Part shown: piece after piece, positions 43,526 to 52,031 of the stretch
How the letters are laid out: each line of letters starts with the position of its first letter
Numbering within the stretch: position 1 is the first letter of the stretch
From: Sphingomonadales bacterium 32-65-25
GTDB taxonomy: Bacteria > Pseudomonadota > Alphaproteobacteria > Sphingomonadales > Sphingomonadaceae
Assembly: GCA_002280855.1 (NCBI GenBank)
Contig: NCEU01000005.1
Coordinates: forward strand, 124,001-188,000
Direction of reading: 5' to 3'
DNA length: 64,000 nucleotides
Program-made: the position numbers and the translations under genes
The notes under the pieces: generated by a model
Databases searched by the model: none
Told to the model about the DNA's origin: nothing
What the model saw: only the letters and a program-made list of their open reading frames with translations

Positions 43526-44002
43526 ATGCTCACCCGGATCACCGCATCGGCCAAACCGGCCGAGATTGAAAAGAAGTGGCTGCTGATCGATGCCGAAGGC
43601 CTCGTCGTCGGCCGTCTCGCTTCGATCATCGCCAACCGCCTGCGCGGCAAGCACAAGACCAACTACACCCCGCACGTCGATTGCGGTGACAACGTGATTG
43701 TCATCAACGCCGACAAGGTGCGCTTCACCGGCAAGAAGACCACGGACAAGGTTTACTATCGCCACACCGGTCACCCGGGCGGCATCAAGGAAACCACTCC
43801 GGCCAAGATCCTGGAAGGTCGCTATCCGGAACGCGTGCTGATCAAGGCCGTGGAACGCATGGTGCCGCGCGGCCCGCTGGGTCGCGATCAGATGCGCAAC
43901 CTGCGCGTCTTTGCCGGTGCCGAGCATCCGCATGTCGCCCAGTCGCCGGAAGTGCTCGACGTCAAGTCGATGAACCGCAAAAACACCACGCTTGCTGGTT
44001 GA
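43526..44002 (+). CDS. rplM: Ribosomal protein uL13
   Basis: Large-subunit protein L13. The 158-residue product has the N-terminal [40 protein letters not shown] and the closing [16 protein letters not shown] 43526 is chosen; an upstream in-frame TTG (43505) gives seven extra residues without support. rpsI follows 10 nt downstream in the conserved rplM-rpsI operon. Confidence 0.97.
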   Translation: MLTRITASAKPAEIEKKWLLIDAEGLVVGRLASIIANRLRGKHKTNYTPHVDCGDNVIVINADKVRFTGKKTTDKVYYRHTGHPGGIKETTPAKILEGRYPERVLIKAVERMVPRGPLGRDQMRNLRVFAGAEHPHVAQSPEVLDVKSMNRKNTTLAG

Positions 44003-44012
44003 GGGATAAGAA

Positions 44013-44522
44013 ATGTCTGACAATCGCCAGTCCCTGTCTGATCTCGGCACCATGGATGCCGATGCGCCCGTCAACACTGCCCACACCGGTGGTGGCGGCC
44101 CGCCCGCCCCGCTGCGTGAGCAGGAAATCGATGCGCAGGGCCGCGCCTATGCCACCGGCAAGCGCAAGAACGCCATCGCCCGCGTGTGGCTGAAGCCCGG
44201 CACCGGCAAGATCACGGTCAACGGCCGCGATCAGACCGTGTATTTCGCGCGTCCGTCGCTGCGCCTGGTGATCAACCAGCCGTTCGACGTGGCCGAACGC
44301 CGTGAGCAGTATGACGTGGTTTGCACCGTGGTTGGTGGTGGCCTTTCGGGCCAGGCCGGCGCCGTGAAGCACGGCATCGCCCAGGCGCTGACCAAGTATG
44401 AACCGATCCTGCGCACCCCGGTGAAGCAGGCCGGCTTCCTGACCCGCGATCCGCGCGTTGTCGAACGCAAGAAGTACGGCAAGGCCAAGGCCCGCCGCAG
44501 CTTCCAGTTCAGCAAGCGCTGA
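44013..44522 (+). CDS. rpsI: Ribosomal protein uS9
   Basis: Small-subunit protein S9. The C-terminal core ([36 protein letters not shown]) ends in the conserved basic SKR tail that contacts P-site tRNA. An N-terminal extension of about 45 residues ([20 protein letters not shown]) precedes the core, as in many alphaproteobacteria. A strong terminator follows. Confidence 0.97.
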   Translation: MSDNRQSLSDLGTMDADAPVNTAHTGGGGPPAPLREQEIDAQGRAYATGKRKNAIARVWLKPGTGKITVNGRDQTVYFARPSLRLVINQPFDVAERREQYDVVCTVVGGGLSGQAGAVKHGIAQALTKYEPILRTPVKQAGFLTRDPRVVERKKYGKAKARRSFQFSKR

Positions 44523-44545
44523 TCCGGAGCACCGGTTCAAGATCA

Positions 44546-44576
44546 ACGCCGGGGCAGCGATGCCCCGGCGTTTTTC
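44546..44576 (+). terminator. Rho-independent terminator of rplM-rpsI
   Basis: A perfect 11-bp stem ACGCCGGGGCA / TGCCCCGGCGT with a GCGA tetraloop (44557-44560), followed by TTTTTC. It starts 24 nt after the rpsI stop. Confidence 0.93.
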
Positions 44577-44671
44577 TTTGTTCATCAGTCACTTCATCGC
44601 GGTTGTGCGGCGGCTCATCGCCAACAGCAGCTTGCCTCCACTGCTGTTCATCCACGCTTCAGACAGCAACA

Positions 44672-44685
44672 TTACAAGGCTGTAA
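44672..44685. promoter_or_regulatory. Palindrome TTACA-AGGC-TGTAA upstream of the outer-membrane protein gene
   Basis: A perfect 5-bp inverted repeat 25 nt upstream of the ATG at 44710, in an otherwise promoter-like gap. It could be an operator for the outer-membrane protein gene. No regulator can be assigned. Confidence 0.35.
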
Positions 44686-44709
44686 CCTTCGCAACCAAAG
44701 GAGTGTTAC

Positions 44710-45471
44710 ATGCGGATCAATGCCCCCCTGATTCTCGCTTTCTCCCTCGTCAGCGCCACCCCGGCACTGGCGCAAACGGCCTTTGACGGCCCTTATATCG
44801 GCGCCGCGGCCGGCCTGCAGGCGCACAGCCAGAACCGTGCCCGCACCGAAGGCACCGCCGCATTTCTGGGCTTGCCCAATACGATCCGGCCAGATTTCCA
44901 GACCCTCGATCATGATCAAGGCTGGCAGGGCAGCGCACTGGCCGGGTACAACTTCAGCAGCGGCAAGATCGTCTATGGCGTGGAAGCCGATTTCACCATC
45001 GGCAACATCAAGGGCGCCGCTAGCTTCGTTGGCGCACCGATTCCCGGCCTGGCGCCAGAAGGCGTCACGACCAGCATCAACAGCCGGCTGGGCAACCGCG
45101 GCTCGCTGCGCGCCCGGTTGGGCTATGCGCTGGGCGAAAAGGCGCTGATCTATACCACCGGCGGCTTGGCCATTGGCGATACCCGCGCGGCGGCGGCCGT
45201 GCTGGTGAATGGCGTACCCGGTGTGGGCTGGTCCGGTGAAGCAGAGAACACCCAGACCGGTTATACGGTTGGCGGCGGTGCCGAATTCAAGCTGACCAAG
45301 GCCGTGGCTTTGCGTGCCGAATATCTGTTCACCGATTTCGGCAAGCAACGCGTTTTGGCCACCGGCAATGCCGCTGTGCGCGGGATCGCGGCGCTGGACG
45401 GCATCGATTATCTCGCTGCCGCTCCCAATCGCGGCGGTTCGGCCCGCGTGGGCCTGACCATCGGTTTCTGA
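44710..45471 (+). CDS. Outer-membrane beta-barrel protein (Omp25/porin-like)
   Basis: A 253-residue exported protein. A signal peptide covers residues 1-21 (ILAFSLVSATPALAQ). The mature part has alternating hydrophobic strands typical of an 8-strand barrel (DGPYIGAAAGLQAHSQ, GSALAGYNFSSGKIVYGVEA, LRAEYLFTDFGKQ) and ends in an aromatic residue (VGLTIGF), the usual outer-membrane insertion signal. Function unknown; such proteins often stabilise the envelope. The ATG follows AAAGGAG. Confidence 0.85.
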   Translation: MRINAPLILAFSLVSATPALAQTAFDGPYIGAAAGLQAHSQNRARTEGTAAFLGLPNTIRPDFQTLDHDQGWQGSALAGYNFSSGKIVYGVEADFTIGNIKGAASFVGAPIPGLAPEGVTTSINSRLGNRGSLRARLGYALGEKALIYTTGGLAIGDTRAAAAVLVNGVPGVGWSGEAENTQTGYTVGGGAEFKLTKAVALRAEYLFTDFGKQRVLATGNAAVRGIAALDGIDYLAAAPNRGGSARVGLTIGF

Positions 45472-45490
45472 TCGGCAGCTTGCGACTCAA

Positions 45491-45530
45491 AGCCCCGGTT
45501 GGTCATGGCCAACCGGGGCTTCTCTTCCCC
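45491..45530 (+). terminator. Rho-independent terminator of the outer-membrane protein gene
   Basis: A perfect 12-bp stem AGCCCCGGTTGG / CCAACCGGGGCT (45491-45502 / 45509-45520) with a TCATGG loop, followed by a pyrimidine-rich TTCTCTTCCCC tail. It lies 19 nt after the stop codon. Confidence 0.85.
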
Positions 45531-45560
45531 TTTCGGCGCGCCGCTGGCACAAGGCCGGCC

Positions 45561-47651
45561 ATGATTCGCAGCCTCGTCTCCTTCGTCCTTGCACTGCTGG
45601 CCCTGCCGGCGCTGGCCGCACCGGTCAGTGACCAGCCGCACACGCGGGTGGAATTGATCGCACAGAGCAGTGCGCCCGCCCCCGGCAAGCCGTTGCAATT
45701 GGGCATCGTGCTCACACCCAAGGCCGGCTGGCACACCTATTGGCTGAACCCCGGCGATGCCGGTGCGCCGACGCGGGCTGAATGGCGGCTGCCGGCCGGT
45801 GTGTCGGCTCCGCCAGAACTGCAATACCCGGTGCCGGGCACGCTGGTCGTGTCGGGCCTGATGAACCATGTCTATGAAAAGCGGAACACCCTGCTGACCC
45901 AGATCGACGTGCAGGCCGGGCTGGCAGCGGGCACGGCGTTCCCGATCGAAGTGCAGGTTGATTGGCTGGTGTGCAGCCACGAACAATGCGTGCCGGAATC
46001 CGCCACCCTGTCGCTGCCGCTGGTGGTGGGCGACGGGGCGGACGATGCCGCCATGGCACCGCAGATCGCCGAAGGCCGCGCCGCCTTGCCGCGTGCGCTG
46101 GCCGCCACGGCCACTTGGGCGAAAGCCGGCACGCGTTTCGTGCTGAGCGTGCCGATGGCCGGCCTCGACAAGGTGAAGAGCGCCTGGTTCTTCCCCGCTG
46201 GCGACGCCGTGATCACCCATGTGACACCGCAGAAGGTCACGATTGCGGGCGATACGCTGCGCATCGAGACGGATGCAGGCACCCCTGGCCCCGAAGGCGA
46301 AGTCACCGGCGTGCTGCGCGTCGAAATGGCCGGCGAAGCACCGATGGGCTTTGCGATCACGGCCAAGGAGGGCAGCGTGCCTGGCCCGGGCGCAGCGCTG
46401 GCGGCGACCGGCGGCAACGATGATGCGGCCGGCGGTGGTGACGGCCCCGGTTTGCCGCTGATCCTGCTCGGCGCGGTGCTGGGCGGCCTGATCCTCAACG
46501 TCATGCCCTGCGTGTTCCCGATCCTGTCCCTGAAGGCGCTGGCGCTGGCCAAGGGCAATGTCGGCCCGGCGGAAGCCCGCACAGAGGCGCTGGCCTACAC
46601 CGCCGGGGTCGTGCTGGTTGTCACCGCGCTGGGCGGCCTCGTGCTGGCGCTGCGCGCGGCCGGCAGCCAGGTTGGCTGGGCCTTCCAATTGCAGGATCCG
46701 CGCGTGATCGCCTTCCTCCTGCTGCTGGTCACCGGCATCGCGCTGAACCTTGCGGGCCTGTTCGAAGTCACGCTGACCAGTGGCAATCTGGGGCAGGAGA
46801 AAGCGCGTTCCGGCGGTGCCTCCGGCGCGTTCTTCACCGGCGCGCTGGCGGCGTTCGTGGCCACCCCCTGCACCGGCCCGTTCATGGCCGGCGCGCTGGG
46901 CGCGGCGCTGGTGCTGCCCACGGTGCAGGCGCTTTCCGTCTTCGCCGGCCTGGGCCTTGGCCTCGCCCTGCCCTTCCTGTTGATCGGCTTCAGCCCCGCC
47001 CTGCGCCGCCGCCTGCCCAAGCCGGGCGCGTGGATGGTCCGCCTGCGCGCCATCCTCTCCGTCCCGATGTTCCTCACCGCGCTGGCGCTGGCCTGGGTGC
47101 TGGGGCAGCAAGTGGGTGTGAACGGCATGGCAATGGGCCTGGCCGGTACGCTGATCTTTGGCCTGTTCCTGTGGTGGTTGGGCAGCCGCCAGCACGGGGG
47201 CAAGAGCCTGGCCATCCCCGGAACGCTGAGCCTCGCCACCATCGTCGCCGCCGTGCTGCTGGTACCCACCGCCGCCCCTGAAGGCGCCGCGAAAGCCACC
47301 ACCACCGCTGCCAGCGAATTGAACGCGGTGAAATTCACGCCCGCTGCGCTCGCGGAACTGCGCGGGCAGAACAAGCCGGTGTTCCTCTACATGACCGCCG
47401 ATTGGTGCCTCACCTGCAAGGTCAATGAAAAGGGCGCCATGGCCGATGCCGCCGTGGCCGAAAGCTTCAGGGCCAAGGGCATCACCGTGATGGAAGGCGA
47501 CTGGACCCGCAACGATCCCGCCATCTCGGCCTGGCTCGCCGAACACAAGCGCGCCGGTGTGCCGGTCTATGTCTATTATGATCCCACCGGCGGCGAGACG
47601 GAGCTGCCGCAGATCCTGACGGTGGACGCGCTGACCACGTTAAAGGTGTAA
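45561..47651 (+). CDS. Thiol:disulfide interchange protein (DsbD/ScsB-like)
   Basis: A 696-residue protein that passes reducing power from cytoplasm to periplasm. Signal peptide (MIRSLVSFVLALLALPALAA), then a DsbD N-terminal-type domain with cysteines in VDWLVCSHEQCVPESATLS, a multi-helix membrane domain with the paired cysteines in NVMPCVFPILS and VATPCTGPFMAGAL, and a C-terminal thioredoxin domain with CxxC in YMTADWCLTCKVNEKG. Length and N-terminal cysteine spacing resemble the ScsB-type variant. A palindromic repeat element begins 5 nt after its stop. Confidence 0.9.
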   Translation: MIRSLVSFVLALLALPALAAPVSDQPHTRVELIAQSSAPAPGKPLQLGIVLTPKAGWHTYWLNPGDAGAPTRAEWRLPAGVSAPPELQYPVPGTLVVSGLMNHVYEKRNTLLTQIDVQAGLAAGTAFPIEVQVDWLVCSHEQCVPESATLSLPLVVGDGADDAAMAPQIAEGRAALPRALAATATWAKAGTRFVLSVPMAGLDKVKSAWFFPAGDAVITHVTPQKVTIAGDTLRIETDAGTPGPEGEVTGVLRVEMAGEAPMGFAITAKEGSVPGPGAALAATGGNDDAAGGGDGPGLPLILLGAVLGGLILNVMPCVFPILSLKALALAKGNVGPAEARTEALAYTAGVVLVVTALGGLVLALRAAGSQVGWAFQLQDPRVIAFLLLLVTGIALNLAGLFEVTLTSGNLGQEKARSGGASGAFFTGALAAFVATPCTGPFMAGALGAALVLPTVQALSVFAGLGLGLALPFLLIGFSPALRRRLPKPGAWMVRLRAILSVPMFLTALALAWVLGQQVGVNGMAMGLAGTLIFGLFLWWLGSRQHGGKSLAIPGTLSLATIVAAVLLVPTAAPEGAAKATTTAASELNAVKFTPAALAELRGQNKPVFLYMTADWCLTCKVNEKGAMADAAVAESFRAKGITVMEGDWTRNDPAISAWLAEHKRAGVPVYVYYDPTGGETELPQILTVDALTTLKV

Positions 47652-47655
47652 GGAG

Positions 47656-47840
47656 GCCTCCGCCCCGGATCAAGTCCGGGGTGACGTGGGCAGGGTCGCA
47701 GACCCTGCACCCGTTCGATCCTGTTTGGCCCTTTACCTGTCATGCTGGCGCTTATTGTGGATGGGCCGCCCGAAAACGAAAGTGGGTGCAGGGGCTCAGC
47801 CCCTGCCCACGTCACCCCGGACTTGATCCGGGGCGGAGGC
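47656..47840. repeat. Long inverted-repeat element (REP-like), 40-bp perfect arms
   Basis: Arms 47656-47695 and 47801-47840 are perfect 40-bp reverse complements, starting GCCTCCGCCCCGGATCAAGT. The pairing continues imperfectly to about 57 bp (47656-47712 / 47784-47840), because each arm also carries a smaller palindrome (CAGGGTCGCAGACCCTGCACC on the left). The 71-nt spacer shows no gene. It sits between the DsbD-type gene and the convergent endonuclease-fold gene, so it may act as a bidirectional terminator, but its arms are far longer than a terminator needs. CCCCGGATCAAGTCCGGGG-type palindromes are familiar dispersed repeats in alphaproteobacteria. Confidence 0.85.
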
Positions 47841-47848
47841 CCCCTTCT

Positions 47849-48991
47849 CTACGCCAGCGACAACACAACCGACACCGGCCGGTGATCGCTGGTTTCCGGC
47901 ACTTTCCGTGACCGCATCGCGTTCACGCGTTCGTGGATGGCGTGTTCCACCAGTCCAGCGCCGCCCTTGATGCGGGGGAGCGTGTCTTTCGCCACGAGGC
48001 GCTGGGTGAACATGATATGATCGAGCAGCAGGTGGGGATCGCGGGTGGGGTCAACCGGGTCCTTGCCGGAGAGTTTGTAGCTCCAGCGCAGGCCTTCCCC
48101 GCTGCCGGTGACGGGGGTGCCGTAATCGAACAGGGCGTGATTGAGGAAGCGTTCGGCTTCAAAGATGCTGCCCTGCAGATTGCCGATCAGATCGAAATAG
48201 AGATGCTTGCGTTCGAAGATCTCGCGGCCCGGCCCGTCGTTGAGATCACCCATCACCATCACCGCCGGGTTGGCTTCCTGGGCAAAGCGGGCGTCGATAT
48301 ATTTGCGGATGTTTTCGGCTTCGGTGGCCAGCTTGATGCGGTCGTTCATCACTTCAGCCAGGAACGGGGCGGCAAATTCGGTGCGGGCTTCATCCACCCA
48401 CACATCCTTGGGGTTGGTGCGGTTCAGCTTTGAGCGCAGGTGCGCGCCGATCAGTTCGACACGCAGGCCGGCGATGGTGGCAACCAGCACCTGCGGCTGG
48501 CGAACATGGTTCCACAGGCCGGCCTTGCGTTCCGCCCAGTAATAGAGGCCCCATTTGCCATCCGTGCGCTGTTGATCGGCGGCATCGGCATATTGGCTGG
48601 CGGCAAAGCGGCGCCAGATCTTCGGATCCTGCAGTTCGGCGCCCAGATTGAGCGACGCCTTGACCAGGAACCAGATCCACTGGCCGCCTGAGAGCACATT
48701 GTCGGGATAGCCATAGAGCTTGCACAGCGCCTTGCGCGGGTTGTTCGGCAGTTTGGCCAGTGCCTCGGCGGTGCCGGGGATGGTGGGCACGACATAGGGC
48801 ACGTGCAGCGTGGCCGCCCATTGCTGCAACAGCGGCAGATCGGGCGTGGCTTCGGTGATGCACAGGATGTCGGGGTCCATCTGCGCGATCTGTTCGCGGA
48901 TGAACGGCAGGCGCGCCGCATCCTTGCCGCCCGGCGCGATCGCATCGTGCATGTGCTTGATGTTCCAGCTGGTGATCTTGAATTGCGCCAT
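47849..48991 (-). CDS. Endonuclease/exonuclease/phosphatase (EEP)-fold protein
   Basis: A 380-residue metal-dependent EEP-fold hydrolase. Family motifs are FKITSWNIKHMHDAI, CITEATPDLPLL (metal Glu), VMVMGDLNDGPGREIF (catalytic Asp/Asn), and the C-terminal TSDHRPVSVVL. It could act on DNA, phosphoinositides or other phosphodiesters; nothing in the sequence decides. ATG 48991 is chosen because it sits directly before the catalytic domain; in-frame ATGs upstream (for example 49048) add an unconserved leader. Confidence 0.82.
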   Translation of the reverse strand: MAQFKITSWNIKHMHDAIAPGGKDAARLPFIREQIAQMDPDILCITEATPDLPLLQQWAATLHVPYVVPTIPGTAEALAKLPNNPRKALCKLYGYPDNVLSGGQWIWFLVKASLNLGAELQDPKIWRRFAASQYADAADQQRTDGKWGLYYWAERKAGLWNHVRQPQVLVATIAGLRVELIGAHLRSKLNRTNPKDVWVDEARTEFAAPFLAEVMNDRIKLATEAENIRKYIDARFAQEANPAVMVMGDLNDGPGREIFERKHLYFDLIGNLQGSIFEAERFLNHALFDYGTPVTGSGEGLRWSYKLSGKDPVDPTRDPHLLLDHIMFTQRLVAKDTLPRIKGGAGLVEHAIHERVNAMRSRKVPETSDHRPVSVVLSLA

Positions 48992-49097
48992 GGCCGCATC
49001 ATCCCCGGTTGCGGCAGGCCTGTTGGCGCTGCCGGTCGTGCGACCCATGAGATGAGTGTCGCTTTTCGTTCGCCGGCTGGCAAGTGTGGTTGCGCGC

Positions 49098-49763
49098 TCA
49101 GGTCTCGCCCGCAAAGCCCAGAACGCGCAGCGCGCCATCGGGCAACGGGCGTTGCAGGGTGGCGGCTTCGGCCCAATCGTTGGTGAGCCAGCGGCGCTGT
49201 TCTTCGGCCGTGGTGAGGATCACCGGCATGGCCTTGGGGTGATGGGGCGCCACTTCCGCGTTGGGTTCGCAAGTGAGAAAGCCGAACACGGTGAGAGTCA
49301 CCTCGCCTTCGGCCTTCTTGCGCACGCCGGTCCAGCGGGTGGCGAGGCCGGCGAAGCAAGCCAGCGGATCGTCTGCGGCCGGCGCGAACCATAGTGGCTG
49401 GAAGCCCGCATCCGTTTTCACATGTTCGGCAAACGACGTGAACGGCACCAGGCAGCGATAGGGCGGTGCCAACCAGCGCCGCCAGTGGGGGCTGGCTGTG
49501 TTGCGGATGTTGGTGATGCCGCGATCTACCGTCTTGCCCTCCAACGCGAAGGCCGGGCTGGGCATGCCCCAGCGCGCAAGGCTGAGGGTGGGGCCAGGAG
49601 TGTCGCCGCGGGCCAGGCCGATGATCGGCGCTTCGGCATCGGGATAGAGGCCGCTCAGCACCGGCAGATTGCCCAGCCGATCCTGCACCGCGCCCAGTTC
49701 CAGCGCGCGGGCAAGATCGCGCAGCGCCTGCTGGCCCTTGGTGAGCGCATAAAGATTGCACAT
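49098..49763 (-). CDS. SOS response-associated peptidase (SRAP, YedK/HMCES family)
   Basis: A 221-residue SRAP protein that forms a covalent thiazolidine link with abasic sites in single-stranded DNA. The start is fixed by the catalytic Cys2 in MCNLYALTKGQQAL. Also present are GITNIRNTASPHWRRW, RCLVPFTSFAEHVKTDAGFQ and the histidine in APHHPKAMPVILTT. The usual FYEW of the central motif reads FAEH here. It is upstream of the EEP-fold gene on the same strand; a joint DNA-repair role is possible but inferred. Confidence 0.9.
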   Translation of the reverse strand: MCNLYALTKGQQALRDLARALELGAVQDRLGNLPVLSGLYPDAEAPIIGLARGDTPGPTLSLARWGMPSPAFALEGKTVDRGITNIRNTASPHWRRWLAPPYRCLVPFTSFAEHVKTDAGFQPLWFAPAADDPLACFAGLATRWTGVRKKAEGEVTLTVFGFLTCEPNAEVAPHHPKAMPVILTTAEEQRRWLTNDWAEAATLQRPLPDGALRVLGFAGET

Positions 49764-49859
49764 GGCCAGCCCCTTTCCGCGCCCATCAAGCGCGGCGGGC
49801 ACGGATTTGGCAAGACGCCCTGCGGGCGGGGATTGGCAATTGGGGGTAGCGGCGCCGGG

Positions 49860-49893
49860 CTGCGGCCCGGCGGAAACACGCGCCGGGCCGCAG
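49860..49893. repeat. 13-bp perfect inverted repeat upstream of the SRAP gene
   Basis: CTGCGGCCCGGCG (49860-49872) and CGCCGGGCCGCAG (49881-49893) are perfect reverse complements with an 8-nt loop (GAAACACG). It lies about 100 bp upstream of the SRAP start. It is followed on the plus strand by GGTGCAAGCACC, another short palindrome (49894-49905). No T-run is seen. No LexA-type box is apparent. Confidence 0.6.
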
Positions 49894-49999
49894 GGTGCAA
49901 GCACCTGAAGCGGGCGGCTTCCGGTCCGCGCGCTTCAGGGCCTTGGTGGCTGCCGCATGCAGGGGTGCGGGGCAGGCACCAATGGTGGGATGGGACGGC

Positions 50000-50266
50000 T
50001 CAGAGCGGGGGCGGCGCCAGAGTCCACATCCACAAGATCGTGGCCAAGGTACCAACAACCCCCAGGCTAAGGCGGCGGGCAACGCGATCCCCGCCCGGTG
50101 CCGGCGGTGGCCCGAGGCCCAGCGCGGCGCCACTGTTGGGGACCGGCGCATCAAACGCCGAACGCCGGCGCACGGAAAGCAACAGATCGGACCGTGTTGC
50201 AGAGGATTGCAGCGGCGCATTTGGGTGCGGCGGCGCCGGAGACAATGAACCACGAACCACTTGCAC
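50000..50266 (-). CDS. Possible small membrane protein (low confidence) in an otherwise gene-free gap
   Basis: The 589-nt gap between the SRAP gene and the amidase holds only this 88-residue frame. It starts with GTG (GAGG 8 nt upstream), is proline/arginine/serine-rich, and ends in one plausible membrane helix (RLSLGVVGTLATILWMWTL). I recognise no family and the composition could be chance. The rest of the gap shows only the hairpins upstream of the SRAP gene. Confidence 0.3.
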   Translation of the reverse strand: MQVVRGSLSPAPPHPNAPLQSSATRSDLLLSVRRRSAFDAPVPNSGAALGLGPPPAPGGDRVARRLSLGVVGTLATILWMWTLAPPPL

Positions 50267-50352
50267 GGCGACACCTCAACCCTTGATCACAGGGTGAAAT
50301 GTGCCACAGGCATCCGCCGCCAGCGCGGCAGAGCCGGTCCATCATGGATGGT

Positions 50353-51825
50353 TCAGGCGCGGCTTCCGAACCAGATTGGAGGAAGTCGCTGCGCCCACGG
50401 CGCTGCCGCCTCCAGCTGGAACGCCAGATCCAGCAGACGCGCATCATCGCCGCGCCGGCCGGCAAAATGCATGCCCAACGGCAGGCCGTTGGTGGCGGTC
50501 ATGATCGGCACGCTCATGGCCGCGGCACCCGCCATGTTCTGCACCGGCGTGTAGGCCACCAGCCGCATCATGTCGGCCACCACATCGGCCGGCGGGCGGC
50601 TGTGCGACAGATACCCAATCGGCACCGCATGGCGGCTGAGCACCGGGGTGAGCAGCACGTCGTAATCACGGAAACTGGCATCATAGGCGGCGCGATAGCC
50701 CAGCAGCCGACCGATCAGCGCCTGGAAATCGGCGGGCGACAATGCGGCGCCCTGGGCGGCCAGATGGCGGGTGAGCGGCTCCAGCTGGGCGACGCCATCG
50801 GCCCCCAGCGCCTTGCTGACGAAACCCACCGACTGCGCTGCACTGAAGGCCCAGAAGCTGAGGAAATCACGGCCGAAATCCGCCGCGTTGAACGGCCAGC
50901 TTGCATCGGAAACAGTGTGGCCCATGCCGGTGAGCAGCGTGCGGGTGCGGGCAATGCCGGCCAGCACTTCCTGATCCGGCTGGCTGCCATCGGCGGTGAC
51001 GGTGATCACCCCGATGCGCAGGCGTTCCCCGACCGGGCCGGCCAGACGCGGCACGGCAGCGCCCAGCCCATCGGCACCGGGCCCCTGCAGCGCCGCCATG
51101 GTGAGCGCCGCATCACGCACGGACCGGGTGAGCACATGATCCACCGCGATCTCGCCGGGATCATCCGCCGTCTTCTGCCCCGCCATGCGGCCCCGGCTGG
51201 GCTTGAAGCCGAACAGGCCAGTGAGCGCAGCCGGAATGCGGATCGAGCCGCCGCCATCATTGGCATGGGCAATCGGCACCACACCGGCCGCCACTGCCGC
51301 CGCACTGCCGCCCGACGATCCGCCGGGGGAGAAATCCGGATTCCACGGATTGCGGGTGGCGCCGTGCGACAAGGGTTCGGTCACGCACATCAGTCCGAAT
51401 TCCGGCGTCGCCGTCTTGCCCAGCGGCAGGGTGTTCATCTGGGCAAAGGCATCGACAAAGCGTTCATTGGCGGTGGCTGGCGGCGCCTTTTCAAAGGCGC
51501 GGCTGCCGTTGCGGGTGGGCCAGCCCTTGTAGTCGTTCAGATCCTTGATGAAGGTCGGGATCACCGGCTTGCGGTCGTCCGTGGGCAACGCACTGATCGC
51601 CCGCGGCCGATCGATCAGGATGGCAAAGTTCAGCTTGGCCTGCGCCGCTTCGGCCCGCTCCAGCGCCGCCAGCACCGTCTCGCGCGCGCTTGCATCCCCA
51701 CTGCGGATGCGGGCGGCCAGGCCAATGGCATCATCGGCCGCAGCCGCTGCGGCGCGCGCTGGCATGGCAGTCGCCGCCATGGCGCCGGCCAGCAGATGCC
51801 GGCGGTTGATGCTGAAATCGGCCAT
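50353..51825 (-). CDS. Tat-exported amidase (amidase-signature family)
   Basis: A 490-residue amidase. The N-terminus SINRRHLLAGAMAATAMPAR is a twin-arginine signal, so it is exported folded. The Ser-cisSer-Lys triad is visible: K94 in PTFIKDLNDYKG, the cis-Ser in SPGGSSGGSAAAVAAG (170-174), and nucleophile S194 in ANDGGGSIRIPAALTG. Typical substrates are carboxamides, including aryl or amino-acid amides; specificity is unknown. A REP-like repeat starts about 68 nt upstream of the start codon. Confidence 0.92.
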   Translation of the reverse strand: MADFSINRRHLLAGAMAATAMPARAAAAAADDAIGLAARIRSGDASARETVLAALERAEAAQAKLNFAILIDRPRAISALPTDDRKPVIPTFIKDLNDYKGWPTRNGSRAFEKAPPATANERFVDAFAQMNTLPLGKTATPEFGLMCVTEPLSHGATRNPWNPDFSPGGSSGGSAAAVAAGVVPIAHANDGGGSIRIPAALTGLFGFKPSRGRMAGQKTADDPGEIAVDHVLTRSVRDAALTMAALQGPGADGLGAAVPRLAGPVGERLRIGVITVTADGSQPDQEVLAGIARTRTLLTGMGHTVSDASWPFNAADFGRDFLSFWAFSAAQSVGFVSKALGADGVAQLEPLTRHLAAQGAALSPADFQALIGRLLGYRAAYDASFRDYDVLLTPVLSRHAVPIGYLSHSRPPADVVADMMRLVAYTPVQNMAGAAAMSVPIMTATNGLPLGMHFAGRRGDDARLLDLAFQLEAAAPWAQRLPPIWFGSRA

Positions 51826-51892
51826 GGCTGTGCTCCCCGTGTTCTTGCGGGGAAAGTGACATGAGCGGCGGCGTCGGGAAAGAAGAAAGAAA

Positions 51893-51930
51893 GGGCCTCC
51901 GGCGGGCAGGGCCTGAGGCCCTGCACCCGC
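51893..51930. repeat. REP-like palindromic repeat, copy upstream of the amidase
   Basis: Contains the palindrome GCAGGGCCTGAGGCCCTGC (51906-51924) flanked by GGCCTCCGGCGG and ACCCGC. It is nearly the reverse complement of the copy at 52901-52935 and shares the GCAGGG...CCCTGCACCC core with the element at 47691-47712. Confidence 0.7.
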
Positions 51931-51984
51931 TTTCCTTTTCGGCAGCGCTTCGACCGAACAGCGCGCTTCATGCAGAAGCAGAAA

Positions 51985-52019
51985 GCCGGCGGGCAGAGGC
52001 CATGCCCCTGCCCGCCGGC
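51985..52019 (-). terminator. Hairpin terminator of the second PEP-CTERM gene, related to the REP repeats
   Basis: GCCGGCGGGCAG (51985-51996) pairs with CTGCCCGCCGGC (52008-52019), a perfect 12-bp stem with a few more pairs inside. On the minus strand it begins 12 nt after the PEP-CTERM stop and is followed by a T-rich tail (TTTCTGCTTCTGC), fitting Rho-independent termination. The CCCCTGCCCG core is shared with the neighbouring REP-like repeats. Confidence 0.7.
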
Positions 52020-52031
52020 GATCAGTTCAGA

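Noticed and set aside
45408..47546. A 712-codon open frame on the minus strand
   Set aside because: Antisense to the DsbD-type gene and the end of the outer-membrane protein gene; composition is Gly/Gln/Arg-rich with no motifs.
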